Shown here piece after piece: positions 23,146 through 34,271 of a stretch of 64,000 nt of DNA. How positions within the stretch are numbered: position 1 is the stretch's first letter; each line of letters starts with the position of its first letter. The notes beneath the pieces were generated by a model. The model was not told the origin of the DNA. It saw nothing but the letters and a program-made list of their open reading frames with translations, and ran no database searches. This stretch comes from Pithys albifrons albifrons (Eukaryota; Chordata; Aves; Passeriformes; Thamnophilidae). Location of the stretch: positions 18,993,001-19,057,000 of the forward strand of contig NC_092471.1 of NCBI RefSeq assembly GCF_047495875.1. Direction: 5' to 3'. Both the position numbers and the translations under genes were made by a program.

Positions 23146-23791
23146 CACTGAGGGGCTGGAGCGTGTGCAGGGAAGGGAATGGAGTTGGAGAAGGGGCTGG
23201 AGAGTGTCCAGGGAAGGGAACAGAGCTGGGAAGGGGCTGGAGAGTGTGCAGAGAAGGGAACAGACCTGGGAAGGGGCTGGAGAGTGTCCAGGGAAGGGAA
23301 CAGAGCTGGGAAGGGGCTGGAGAGTGTCCAGGGAAGGAAACGGAGCTGGGAAGGGGCTGGAGAGTGTGCAGAGAAGGGAACGGAGCTGGGAAGGGGCTGG
23401 AGAGAGTGCAGAGAAGGGAACAGCTGGAAAGGGGCTGGAGCAGCAGGAGTGGCTCAGGGAGCTGGGAGGGCACAGCCTGGAGAAAAGGTGGTTCAGGGGG
23501 TACCTTCTCCTTCTCTGCAATCCCTGCCAGGAGAGGGGGCTCTGCTCCCAGGTCAAGAAGAAATGGCCATAACTTATGCCAGGCAAGGTTGCTATTGGGT
23601 GTTAGGGAAAATGCCTTCCTGAAAAGGGGACTGGAAAAGGCTGCCCAGGGAGGCAATGGAGTCACCACCTCTGGCAGTGGATGTGGCACTTGGGGACATG
23701 TTTAGTGGTGACCATGGTGGTGGTGCTGGTTGACAGCTGGACTTGGCAACCTCAGACGTCTTTTCCAACCTTAACAATTCCGTGAGTCTGT
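23146..23791 (+). mobile_element. CR1 LINE fragment carrying an internal minisatellite
   Basis: Sense copy starting at cactgaggggctggagcg and ending at ttttccaaccttaacaattc and a degraded tail (cgtgagtctgtg). Between them are ggctcagggagctgggaggg and gatgtggcacttggggacat. It belongs to the same subfamily as the copy at 32549. The 5' part has been expanded into a 40-bp tandem array (next entry). Confidence 0.92.
23162..23440 (+). repeat. 40-bp minisatellite born inside CR1
   Basis: About seven copies of a 40-bp unit containing gagctgggaaggggctgg and agagtgtccagggaaggga. Full units start at 23180 (41 bp), 23221, 23261, 23301, 23341 and 23381, with partial units at both ends. The related CR1 copy at 32549 has ggggctggag only twice, 41 bp apart (32589 and 32630), which is the likely seed for slippage. 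Open frames across it on both strands are artefacts. Confidence 0.96.
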
Positions 23792-25854
23792 GAAAGAAAG
23801 ACAGACCCAAGGAAGGGTGGGAGTGATTGAAAACCACAGGTCAAGGTGAAGAGCTCCAAGGCTCACATCAACTAAAGACACCTTTAAAATCTGAGGATAT
23901 TAAGCACCTCCTGCTCTTTTTTCTTTAATAGAGAGGTTTGTATGAAGGATATAACGTGTGAAAAGTTGTACCCCAAATGACCCACAGAACAGGTGCTGTA
24001 GCCACTGGGGGAAGGGTGGGGATGCAGAGGATGCTGGTGAGCCCCAGGGCTCACCCTACACCCCTGTGCTGGGAATGCTGATGAGCTGCCACTCAACCAC
24101 CTGGAAAACAAATACCCAGGGTGGGGAGGAGCAGGGATTTTTGCAGCATTTCCTGGGACAAAAAGGGCTCAGAGTGATGACTCTGGCCACCCATCCACCT
24201 TTCATCTCCACAGTGATGCTCCAAACCCAGTCAGTCCCCCACCGGAATCCGCCGTGCTCTGTCAGCCCACAGACAAGCAGGAAATTTCCATGTGCAGCCC
24301 TGGAAGGTTTATTCCTGCTGGGATGAGTCCGGTTCTGTGGCTCAGTCTGCCAGGTGACAAACGTCCTTGGCTCCCATTTACCTCTCAAGATGTGCTGAGA
24401 GCCTTTCAGAAATTAAACCTCTTTCTTCCAAGGTAAATGACGCATGTTTTGCTGTACAGTCTCGGTGCCCATTATCTCCCGTGCCCGTCACTGAATGCAG
24501 GTGTCACAGATGGTGCAACTCCATCATTCTAGAGGGTTTTCATCCTCCTTTCTTGGAGCCAGGAATATTTTCTCTCAATAGCAACCAGATCTCTGGGTTG
24601 AATTGGCTCAGTCTTGTCGGGTCACTGCTGCAACTCCCTCGTCTACCAGCACAGATTTCTCTTACTGTCGCTTTTCCTGGCATGGATCTGCTAATATTTC
24701 ATTAACAGATCCCTGATATCTGTTCCTTGGATAGCTTGGGGGAAAAAAATGACAGAGTTACTCTCGCCCTTTGGATCTGATTGTGGGAGGGAGGTGAAGC
24801 ACCGTGGGATTTATGCTCAGCTTTAAAAGGATGCTATCAATCTGAAACTCAAAGTACTTCCCTGGTTTATTCACCTTAGTTAGCAATCCAGCAGCCCTGC
24901 AGAAAGGAAGGATTTTAAAAGATCTAAATTTAGTGCTTCCAGCTCACCCAGTGCAATCAGCTCTGAATGTTTGATGTCTTTGCAAATGCTTGAGCTCCTG
25001 GAGTTGAGGGATGACCTGACAGTCTCACCTAAAACAAAAGCACGTGTCTGACCCACTATCCTGCAAAGAAATACTTGAGAATATAAACCAAGTATGACTT
25101 AGAAACTCAAAAAACCAGCACACACATAAAAAAAAAATCAAGATTTATTTTTTTCAATTGCATTAGTTAGGCCAGTCTTACAATTCCTGAGCATTTCAGG
25201 GTTCACCATGTTCCTCATCTTTTACTAGTCTGTCCCTATTTTCCCCCATGCCCACCCTTACCCATTCACAGTAGGGAATGGCTCCTGTTCTCATTTACCT
25301 GCAGGATGTCACCATTCCATTAGATGATGCTGAATTGCTTGAAAATGCAGATTTGCAAGACACGATATTGTTATTTTACAGAGGTTCAAAGTAAGCAAAA
25401 AAATCAGTGAAAATAGTACTCAGAGAGTAGCTGTGGTTGGCACCAATTCCCTGCCAAAGGTCCCTTCTGCACACAAGACAAGCTAAAGAAAAACTGAAGA
25501 TGCACAGGAGACTTTTCTTTAAAATCTTGTATCATCCATAAAAATATCCCCCAGTAAGTGAGATTCCACTTTTTAAAAACACAGCTCTAAAATGGCTACG
25601 TGGCTGAAAACCATTTTTGGTTTTCTGTTTTTTTTTAATTTTTTTTTTAACTTGCATCTGGGCTGACAGCTTGAAGAGTGAGCCTGTGAGATAGAAATAC
25701 CAACTCAGTGTTACCAGTAGTGCTGCTACTGGTTGCTGTAACGATCTTAATCAAGGATTATTGTGATTAAAAAGGGTCTTTGGGCTACCCTGAGTGTCAG
25801 TGTCCACCTTAAACACGATACAGGTGGAGAAGAGAAATTCCCCTGATGGTGAGC
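23792..25854. other. Unique sequence; homopolymer runs at 25619-25650
   Basis: No mobile element recognised. T-rich runs lie at 25619-25650 and an A run near 25128-25138. A minus-strand acceptor-like stretch (tatttctttgcag) and several gtgag words near 24940-25080 could be assembled into an exon, but the frame gives no recognisable protein. Confidence 0.4.
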
Positions 25855-26250
25855 CACAGAATCCCAGACTGGTTTGGGTTGGAAGGGACCTTAAAGGTTC
25901 CTCCCATTTCATCCCCTGTCATGGGCAGAGACACCTTCCACCAGCCCTCCAAGCCTTATCCAACCTGGCCTTGGACACTCCCAGGGATGGGGCAGCCACA
26001 GCATCTCTGGGCACCTGTGCCAGGGTCTGCCCACCCTCACAGGGAAGAATTCCTTCCCAATATCCCACCTATCCGTCCCCTCTGGCAATGGGAAGCCATT
26101 CCCCTTGTCCTGTCCCTCCATCCCTTATCCCAAGTCCCTCTCCAGCTCTCCTGGAGCCCCTTTAGACACTGGAAGGAGCCCTAAGGTGTCCCCAGAGCCT
26201 TCTCCAGGCTGAACACTCCCAACTCTCCCAACCAGTCTCCTCAGGAGAGG
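25855..26250 (-). mobile_element. CR1 LINE fragment
   Basis: Antisense copy from cacagaatcccagactggtt through gggttggaagggaccttaaa, ggacactcccagggatgggg and ccctctccagctctcctgga, to aactctcccaaccagtctcc. Confidence 0.93.
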
Positions 26251-27386
26251 TATGTGTGCAGCAGGCTCAATATTCCCAGAACTCCAGGTTATCCCTCTAT
26301 GCCCCAGAGCCTGTGGGAACGGGGGAAGTGCTGCCTGGCTCTTTCCCTCCTGCTGCTCCTGCTGCAGAACCGCTGCCGGCAGCGAAGGCTGCATGGGGCA
26401 AAGTGAGATGGTAAATGGCTATTCACAGGCACTGCCCTCGTGCTTTCCAAAGGGCTGTTGGACTCCCAGCCCAGCCTACACCAAACACAGGCACCTGTTC
26501 AGAGACAGAGGCACACACAGCAGAGCACCAGCACTCCCACCAGCATCACAGGCAGCAACATCCCAGCCAGAAGCCACTGGGAAGGCTCAAGCCAGGACCT
26601 CACTTAAATGGCATTTCAGGAACCAAAGCAATGACTTTCTGATGGCACTGATGGTGTTTCCCAACATTGTCTGGGTTCAAAAGAGCAGACACCCATGACT
26701 TATCTCCCCATGTTGGCTCCCTGCATGACCCAGGGCATGACCCAGCCCTGCAATGCCCAGAGTCACACGGGCACAGTTTATCCCCACTGTGAAAATTTTA
26801 TGGTCTGATTTGTGGCAAAAAGCAACAGGTGCTACAACACAGGCAGGGGAATGTGAGGAGGAGGAGGAGGAGGAGGAGGAGAGTAACACCAAGGGGAACA
26901 AATGCCTGGATAGACAAGCCATGCACAGGGAGATGCTCTATTTAAATACTGTGTCAGCTCGAAGTTAAGCAAACAAGGTGATGAAGCAAACAACGCGCTC
27001 TGCCTCCCACCAACTGTGAGAGAGCACAGCAGAAATAGGTCGTGCAAGTTCAGATAATGAAAGCGTTTTGTGAAAGACTATTTATGCCACACACAACCCC
27101 ACGTGGTGGTGGAGCTGCTGGATACAGGCAGGCTGTGTCTGGGGGAATGCCAGGAGGAGGTTTCCCTCTGCCAGGTAGGCTGTGGAGGAAGAGGTCTGTC
27201 CACAGCCAGAATGCCACGTCTCCTGTGGGTCACACTTGTGCCAGGACTGCCACAGAGAACAGAGAAAACCTTACAGCCTCCTGGGAATGTGCACCAGTGG
27301 GAAAAAGTGGGAGGAACACAGTTCTGAAGGCAGCTAAAGACCTGGCAATCCAGTATCCTGGGCTGAAGCAATGGAGAAGCCAGAGG
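26251..27386. other. Unique sequence with a small GAG trinucleotide run
   Basis: A pure (GAG)n run of about 30 bases lies at 26854-26883, giving poly-Glu or poly-Ser frames that are not genes. Nothing else recognised. Confidence 0.5.
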
Positions 27387-27826
27387 GAGAATCACAGAAC
27401 CCTTAAGGTTGGAAAGACCTCCAAGATCATTGAGTCCAACCTTCCCTGAACACCACTGTGCACACCAAACAGTATCAGGAAGTGCTACATTCACTCATTT
27501 TTGAACACCTCCAGAGATGGGGGACTCCAAACCCTCTTGGGCAGCCCCTTCCAGTGCCTGACAGCCCTTTCCATGAAGAAATTCCTTCTGATGTCCAACC
27601 TGTCCCTCCCCTGGCACAGCCTGAGGCCATTCCCTCTCCTGTCTCAGTTCCCTGGAGAGAGTCTGACCCCTCCCTCCTGTCAGGGAGTTGCAGAGTAAGA
27701 AGGTCCTCCCTGAGCCTCCTTTTCTCCAGGCTGAGCACCCCCAGCTCCCTCAGCTGCTCCTGCTGCTCCAGCCCCTTCCCAGCTCCATTCCCTTCCCTGG
27801 ACACTCTCCAGCCCCTCAGTGTCTCT
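27387..27826 (-). mobile_element. CR1 LINE fragment
   Basis: Antisense copy from gagaatcacagaacccttaa through tgaacacctccagagatggg, tgatgtccaacctgtccctc and tctccaggctgagcaccccc. It ends at cactctccagcccctcagtg. The 5' boundary lies close to the region where the 23146 copy has its minisatellite, but this copy is not expanded. Confidence 0.92.
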
Positions 27827-28675
27827 CCTGTCACCAGGGAAGAAGCTGAGGCTGACACTCCCTCCCAGACAGAGGCACTTTGTCCTGGAAAAGCCTGGAA
27901 TGATGGGGCTAATAATAACCAGCACCTCCAAGAACCCAACCGTATTTATACCGGGAAAAACAAAGAGTGAGCATCTGTCACAGCCCTCCATTGCCAAGAT
28001 GCAGCATCCAAAGTGCTCCACAGACTCCAGATTGGCAATGCTGGGCAATCCTGGCCAAAGCTGCACAGATTCCTGATCCACACACGTGTCACCAGCCTGG
28101 GCATGGTCCCTGTGCCCAGGTAGGAACAGAAACTCCACTCTGGGTCTGCCTCATTAGGCTCATGTGGAACCAAAGCTGAAGTCAATCCATTTACCCACCA
28201 TGAGTCTGGAGCTGGTTTGGAAGGAGGAGGGACCAACAACAGCACAAAGTTAAGGGCATCTTCAGAGGGAAATTCTAGGCTTAAGCTGTTAACATTGTTT
28301 CTTCTCCTTTGCAAGGCTAAATTCTCCATTTTCATTACTAATAAATAGAGAGCTGCAGGAAAAAGCTTTGTGGTACTTAATTCATTAAATGACCAAGTCT
28401 TTTTTCAAAGGTGAAACACTGAGTTACTGAATTTTTCCAAGTCAGCCAATTTAGGAATTTGTTTTGGTCTATTGTTTTTAATGCCTCATTGTACGAGTCA
28501 AGTGCTTTTCCTGCAGGATGCAATGGCAAAAGTAGCCCCTGTGGCCAAAGGTGGAGCGTCCCCCTGGAGCCTCCAAACCCCTGGGGAGCACAGGGGGTGA
28601 TGAGTTCATGGATGGAGTGGTTGGGATTGCATGGCCCAACTCCAACTGCTTGGGCCTGTTTTTCTCAAATTATTT
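27827..28675. other. Unique sequence, nothing recognised
   Basis: No repeat or exon-like signal recognised. Confidence 0.45.
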
Positions 28676-29650
28676 CATAGAATCATAGAATCATAGAATC
28701 ATAGAATTGATTGGGATGGAAAAGACCTCCAAGATCATCAAGTCCAACCCTTGGGCCAACTCCAGTCCCTTTACCAGATCATGGCACTCAGTGCCACGGC
28801 CAAGCTCAGTTGAAAAACCTCCAGGGATGGGGAATCCACCCCCTCTCTGGGCAGCCCATTCCAATGCCTGACCACTCTCTCTGCAAAGAATTTTTTTCTG
28901 CTCTCCAACTTCAATTTCCCCTGGCAGAGCTTGAGCCCATCGTGCCCCCTTGTCCTATTGCTGAGTGCCTGAGAGAAGAGACCAACCCCCACCTGGCCAG
29001 AACTTCCCTTCAGGGAGTTCCAGACAGTGCTGAGGTCACCTCTGAGCCTCCTCTTCTCCAGCCTGAGCACCCCCAGCTCCCTCAGCCTCTCCCCACAGCA
29101 CTTGTGCTCCAGTCCCTTCTCCAGCCTCGTTGCTCTTCTCTGGCCCCGCTCCAGCCCCTCAATCTCTTTCCTGACCTGAGGGGCCCAGAACTGAACACAA
29201 CACTCAAGGTGTGGCCTCACCAACGCAGAGTCCAGGGGAAGGGTCACTGCCCTGGTCCTGCTGGCCACGCTATTTTTGATCCAGGACAGGATCCCATTGG
29301 CCTTCTTGGCCACCTGGGCACACTGTTGGCTGATGTTGAGCTTCCTGTCAATTAGTACTCCAAGGTCCCTCTGCCTGGCTGCTCTCCAGCCACTCTGTGC
29401 CCAGCCTGGAGTGCTGCAGGGGGTTGGTGTGGCCAAAGGGCAGGACCTGCACTTGGTCTTGTTGAACTTCATCCCACTGGAATCAGCCCATCCCTTCAGC
29501 CTGTCCAGATCCCTCTGCAGAGCCCTCCTGCCTTCCAGCAGGTCGACACTCCCTCCCAACTTGGTGTCATCAGCAAATTTGCTGATGATGGACTCAAGCC
29601 CCTCATCTACATCATCAATAAAGATGATTCTCCCTGGGAAGAGCCAATGC
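28676..29650 (-). mobile_element. Longest CR1 LINE copy (~975 bp), 5'-truncated
   Basis: Antisense element. Its 3' tail is four octamer units of catagaat type (28676-28711), followed by ggatggaaaagacctccaag. It extends about 950 bases 5' into the reverse transcriptase gene and is truncated at about 29650. It has the same subfamily sequence as 14001-14324. CR1 inserts by target-primed reverse transcription and is usually 5'-truncated, as seen here. Confidence 0.96.
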
Positions 29651-29652
29651 AT
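28771..29652 (-). pseudogene. CR1 ORF2 fragment: end of reverse transcriptase plus C-terminal region
   Basis: The open frame of 293 codons covers the C-terminal third of CR1 ORF2, a protein that is about 900 residues or more when complete. It starts just before the catalytic FADD motif ([11 protein letters not shown] near residue 24). It continues through [19 protein letters not shown] and [17 protein letters not shown], and ends with the usual terminal block ([20 protein letters not shown]). Between KCR and RDLGVL the frame reads unlike the family. The expected type of sequence lies there in another frame, so two compensating indels have shifted about 27 codons. The endonuclease and most of the RT palm and fingers are absent. 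It is not functional. Confidence 0.9.
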
Positions 29653-30317
29653 TGTGAAGCTGGCTCAGGTCCTGCTGGAGAAACCAGGATGAAAAGCAGG
29701 GGAAATAACAGAAACTCAGCTCAGGTCACGGCATCTCTATGCACAGATTAATTACTGTGGTTCAGCTCTCAACAACAGCTCTGCAGCTCCTGTGCAGACA
29801 GAAGGGAGGTGTTCATGGGCAGGTGTGAGGCTGCAGTAAATCCACCTGGGCTTTCCTCCTCATCAAGCCACAAACTCTCCATCATTTCTCAGCTTTCAAA
29901 CCAGACTGCTCCTGTCTTTACAGGAGACACTTACACACACTGTATGTACCAAGGATGTCAATATATAGGGTGACTTTCCCTGTGTTTTTACTGAAATAAC
30001 TATCACTGTTTTCAGTATTACTGGAAATAAAACAACATTTTCATTTCATTTCAGAACAGGCAGGAACATTCTTGCTCTTGCACCCTGCCTGTTTCTTGGG
30101 GAAGCAGAGCACAAACAGAAATAGGAATAAATGTTCATGTGGAAACACAAGTAGGTTTAGGTACAACCTCAGGCTTAAGAAAAGCTTTGTTTAACATAGC
30201 TGTGAGCAAAATAAATGTTTCCCCTTTATAAGCTTCAATTAAAAGAGCTGTTTTGTTTGAACTTCTGTCTTCTGCATTTAAGTTACACCAAATCCACAAT
30301 GTCGTTTGAAGTCATCA
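29653..30317. other. Unique sequence, nothing recognised
   Basis: AT-rich unique DNA without a recognisable repeat or gene. Confidence 0.45.
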
Positions 30318-30702
30318 AATCAGAGAATCGTTTAGGCAGGAAAAGCCCTTTAAGATCTTCAAGCTCAATCATTCCCCCAGCACAGCCAAGGCCACCACTA
30401 ACCCCAGTCCCCAAATGCCACATCTGCACATCTTTCAAATCTCCCCAGGGACAATGATTGCACCACTGCCCTGGACAGCAGTGCCAGGGCTGGACAAACC
30501 TTTCAGGGAAATAATTTTCCCAAATATCCAACCTACACGTCCCCTGGCCCAGCCTGAGGCTGTTCCCTCTCCTCCTGTCCCTGTTCCTGGAGCAGAGCCC
30601 GACCTCCCCCAGTTCCCCCTCCTGGCAGGGATTGCAGAGCCAGAAGGTCCCCCTGAGCCTCCTTTTCTCCAGGCTGAGCTCCCCCAGCTCCCTCAGCTGT
30701 CT
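30318..30702 (-). mobile_element. CR1 LINE fragment
   Basis: Antisense copy: cagagaatcgtttaggcagg tail, then aatatccaacctacacgtcc, tggcagggattgcagagcca and tctccaggctgagctccccc. It is diverged but clearly the same group as 27387 and 32549. Confidence 0.9.
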
Positions 30703-32548
30703 GAGTGCAAAAGAAAACACTGGAAAAGTAGCAAAACTGGGAAGTGGGACTGGGGGATATTCACTGTCCACAACCAGCAAAGTGCCAGCAGCAATCAGAG
30801 AAAAGAAATCGGAATTTTAAATCCCTTTTATTTAAACAGCACAATGCCATCATGGATATGCTGAGCAGAGATGGGAAGAGCTGACAAAATTCCCTCTTTG
30901 CCCCTTTTTTTCCTCTCAGTGCCACGTGTTGGGCAGGGGTCAAGGCTTGCTCTTTCACACAGTTTCAGGAGGGAATCCCTGGGGATAAAGATGTCCAGTG
31001 GCAAAGCAGGAGGCAGCTCTGCCCTTCATTCTCTTGACCCCAACTCATCACCCCAGGCAGCAGCAGCACAGCTGGGGGAGACCCAACCAGCAGGGAATGG
31101 GGTGAGGATGATGATGATGGAAAAGAATAGAAATGATGCTAATAGTGGTAATAATGATCATGATGATAATTACCTCAATAATGAAATTAAAATAAATAAT
31201 ATAAATATACAAAACAGATATAAAATACATATATATAAAACATATATTATCAATAAACAATTTTAAATAATTTTAATTTAAAAAAATCACAACCACATCA
31301 ATCAATCAATTAATCAATCAAGAATGATGCCTTTTGGCTGCACACAGGAGAGAGGTGGGTGCAACATGGACCAGGGGCTTGGGGGCTGAGAGGGGTCCAG
31401 CAGGGATGGCTCTGGCACAGTCAGGGCCTCTGCACAGGACTGGAGCTGGATCCAAACCCATCCCTGTCCTGCTGCCAGGCTCCAGTCACTCTGCTGAGAG
31501 GGGAAGAGCTGAGCTCTCGCTGCTAAAAAGGCCTCTTTGAACGTGCTGGAGTGTCTGACATAAGATTGCAGTAAACTGGTACCAAAAAAAGAAAGCAAGT
31601 AATTACACTACTGTCTTGTAAACTTTGATTCTGTGTTGTTTGGGAACAATCTGAGGATTTTTTTGTTAGGCTTGTGAGGGTAATGCAGAGAACAGCAAAG
31701 GTTTGGAGGTGGGGTGGTCCAGCTTTCAAGCTCCCATGGAAAAAGAAGATTTCCTTAGAATTTCACAGCCTGACAGGCACGACTAGAGAGAAGCAGGAGA
31801 CATTTCTGCCCTTTCCTAGAAGCTTATGTATAATTCTTTAAAAAATAAAAAAGGAAAAAGGAAAAGAAGAGAAAAACTCTCAGAGAATTGTGGTGCCTTT
31901 ATTCCCTTGTGTTGTTTAAACCTTTTTTCATGGCACCACACAATGAGCTTTCTTTGGGAAGTAGAACTGTAGCTTTTCCTCAGACCACAGTAAAGCAGTT
32001 ACAGCTTCAGGGCCTTGAGAAGGTGGTGGAAAAAATAAAAAAAAAAAAAAGAAGAAGCAGCTAAAAGAAAGAGAGAATGAATGGGGAACTTGAATTAGAA
32101 AGAAAGGGAGGGGAAAAAAGGAAGGAACAGGCATCAAGTGTAGGTATAATTGCAAAGCATCAGCACACTCTTGGCACCAGGGAAAAAAAGGAATTGTAGA
32201 TGAATCAGGAGTATGACAAAGAATCCCTTCAACAAGTTGTCTTTTATCACAACTTTGCTGCTCTACAGCTACTCTGCAGCCAGGAGAAATGGCATCATGT
32301 CAACAGCAAGTTCATAGAGATAAACTGACTGCAGCAGGGGGAAGATGCCACACTTCCCTGGGCTTTGCTCACCAGGAATTCAGTGACAACAGCCCAAACA
32401 GGGTGCCAGAACTACAACACACCTGCACTGAAAGGAGCATCTCCATGGGTATCCTGGGGTGTCCATGGAGGTGGTGAGGTCTGAACCTGAGTGTTTGTGT
32501 GCAGGGCAGTGCCCAGCCCTGTGCTGGCACTGCTGGGGGCCCCCCTGA
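30703..32548. other. Unique sequence with AT-rich simple DNA at 31100-31322
   Basis: About 31100-31275 is almost only A and T plus gat words (atgatgatgatgg, then long at/ata runs). It is followed by an (ATCA)n-like run at 31296-31322. An A run of about 15 lies at 32036-32050. No gene recognised. Confidence 0.5.
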
Positions 32549-33033
32549 ATCCTCAGTTTGGGGCTCCTCACAACAAGAAGAACACTGAGGGGCTGGAGAG
32601 TGTCCAGGGAAGGGAATGGAGCTGGAGAAGGGGCTGGAGCAGCAGGAGAGGCTGAGGGAGCTGGGAGGGCTCAGCCTGGAGAAAAGGAGGCTCAGGAGGG
32701 ACCTTCTCACTCTCTGCAATCCCTGCCAGGAGGGGGGAGCTGGAGGGGTTCGGGTTCTGCTCCAGGGCACAGGGGAACAGCCTCAGGTTGCACCAGGACA
32801 CGTTTAGGTTGGATATTAAGGAAAATTTCTTCATAGTAAGGTCTATCCAGCCCTGGCACAGCTCCCCAGGGCAGTGGTTGAGTGGAGGCCCCATCCCTGG
32901 GGGGATTTAAAAGCCATGTGGATGTGGCACTTGGGGACATGGGGCAGTGGTGGCCTTGGCAGTGCTGGGGGAACAGCTGCACTCCATGAGCTTAGTGGGC
33001 TTTTCCAACCTGAACAATTCCATGATTGCATGT
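32549..33033 (+). mobile_element. CR1 LINE fragment (unexpanded relative of 23146-23791)
   Basis: Sense copy starting at cctcagtttggggctcctca and passing through cactgaggggctggagagtg, ggctcagcctggagaaaagg, gttggatattaaggaaaatt and gatgtggcacttggggacat. It ends in cttttccaacctgaacaatt and a catgattgcatg tail. It shows the ancestral arrangement of the segment that became a minisatellite in the 23146 copy. Confidence 0.94.
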
Positions 33034-34033
33034 TATGATCCCTCCCCAGCCAGTGTGGATGTGCTGTTGCCCTGCAGGGCTCCACCAGCCCCTGGCCCAG
33101 CCCTGCCCCTCCACCACAGCCCAGGGCCAGGCTGCTGGTTTGAATGCAAATAGTGCACATGCAGGCACAGGAGCTTTTTTTAAATTCTGAAAGCTGAGAC
33201 TTCTAAGTTTATCTCAGAAGGACACTGGAAAGATGAATAGAGAGAAATTATGCAGAGAAAGAGAAAATATTCAAAGAGTAGAATTATGTATGCATAATTG
33301 CCTGGCTCCCTGGGGTGCACGGGCGAGTACACCAAGTCACTTTGTGAAATCATTCCCCACAACTCCTGGATCCTAATTATAGTGCTGTAAGTGGGGAGAG
33401 CTAATTTTTGAACAGCCCTGATGGGGTAACTGGAAGAACCATGAGGATGTTGTTAACCCCTTGCCTACCAACGGGCCATCAGATGGAAGCAGACACAGAA
33501 GGAATAAATGAAATGTTGGTGAACACAATGTGTCTTTCTCTGGTTGATTTAAAGGTGTCCAGTAGGAGAACCAAACAAGCACAAGCCTTCATGCTAGAGG
33601 AGAAAAAGGGCAGGCATGAAGAAATAGGCCAAAATGAAAAAAAACACCAGTAAACATGACCTTTGCCCAGACTTCAAAGGAGTTTGGAGTCAGCATTATG
33701 GTGCTTCTGTGTCCCTTTGCTCTGCACAGCAAGTTCTCAGCCAAAACATTTTAAAACCCTAAATACCCTTGTGCAGAAAATGCACCCATGGCTGTGTGGG
33801 ACCTCAGCACATCCCCCAGCATCAGAAAGAGCTCAGTTTGGTGCTCCCTGGAAGCAGCTGGTGGTTGGATGGGAAGGACCTGGTGCCAGCAGGGATCTGC
33901 TAATCTGACACCTTATCACACTCCCCAGGTCACAGGCATTGATGGGACAGCAAGCAAGGACAAATCCATGTGGTTTTGATGCACTGCCTGTGCCATGCTC
34001 CAAGATAAAAGGCTGGAGCAGCCCAGCCCTGCC
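33034..34033. other. Unique sequence, nothing recognised
   Basis: No repeat or exon-like stretch recognised. Confidence 0.45.
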
Positions 34034-34271
34034 TTTGAGTTGCACCAGGGGAGGTTTAGATTGGATATCAGGAAATATTTCTTCACCAAAAGGGTTGTCC
34101 TGCCCTGGCACAACTGCCCAGGGCAGTGGTGGAGTTCCCATCCCTGAGGGGATTTAAAGGATGTGCAGTTGTGGCACTTGGGGACGTGGGTCAGTGGTGC
34201 CTTGGCAGTGCTGGGGGGTGGTTGGACTCGACAATCCCAGAGGGCCTTTCCAACCTCAGTGATTCGATGCT
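34034..34271 (+). mobile_element. CR1 LINE fragment, 3' end
   Basis: Sense copy: gttgcaccaggggaggttta, ggatatcaggaaatatttct, gtggcacttggggacgtggg, then ggcctttccaacctcagtga. The tail (ttcgatgctc) is degraded. Confidence 0.92.

Noticed and set aside
23096..23705. Four long frames on both strands over 23.1-23.7 kb
   Set aside because: They are shadows of the 40-bp CR1-derived minisatellite.
24890..25080. Minus-strand exon built from a tttctttgcag acceptor and a later gtgag donor
   Set aside because: Several mutually exclusive acceptor/donor choices exist and none gives a recognisable protein; the surrounding frame stays open without them.
23146..32600. A shared 5' end (cactgaggggctggag) for three CR1 copies, suggesting a short non-autonomous family
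   Set aside because: The 32549 copy continues further 5' with CR1-like sequence (cctcagtttggggctcctca), so the common point is not a real element boundary.
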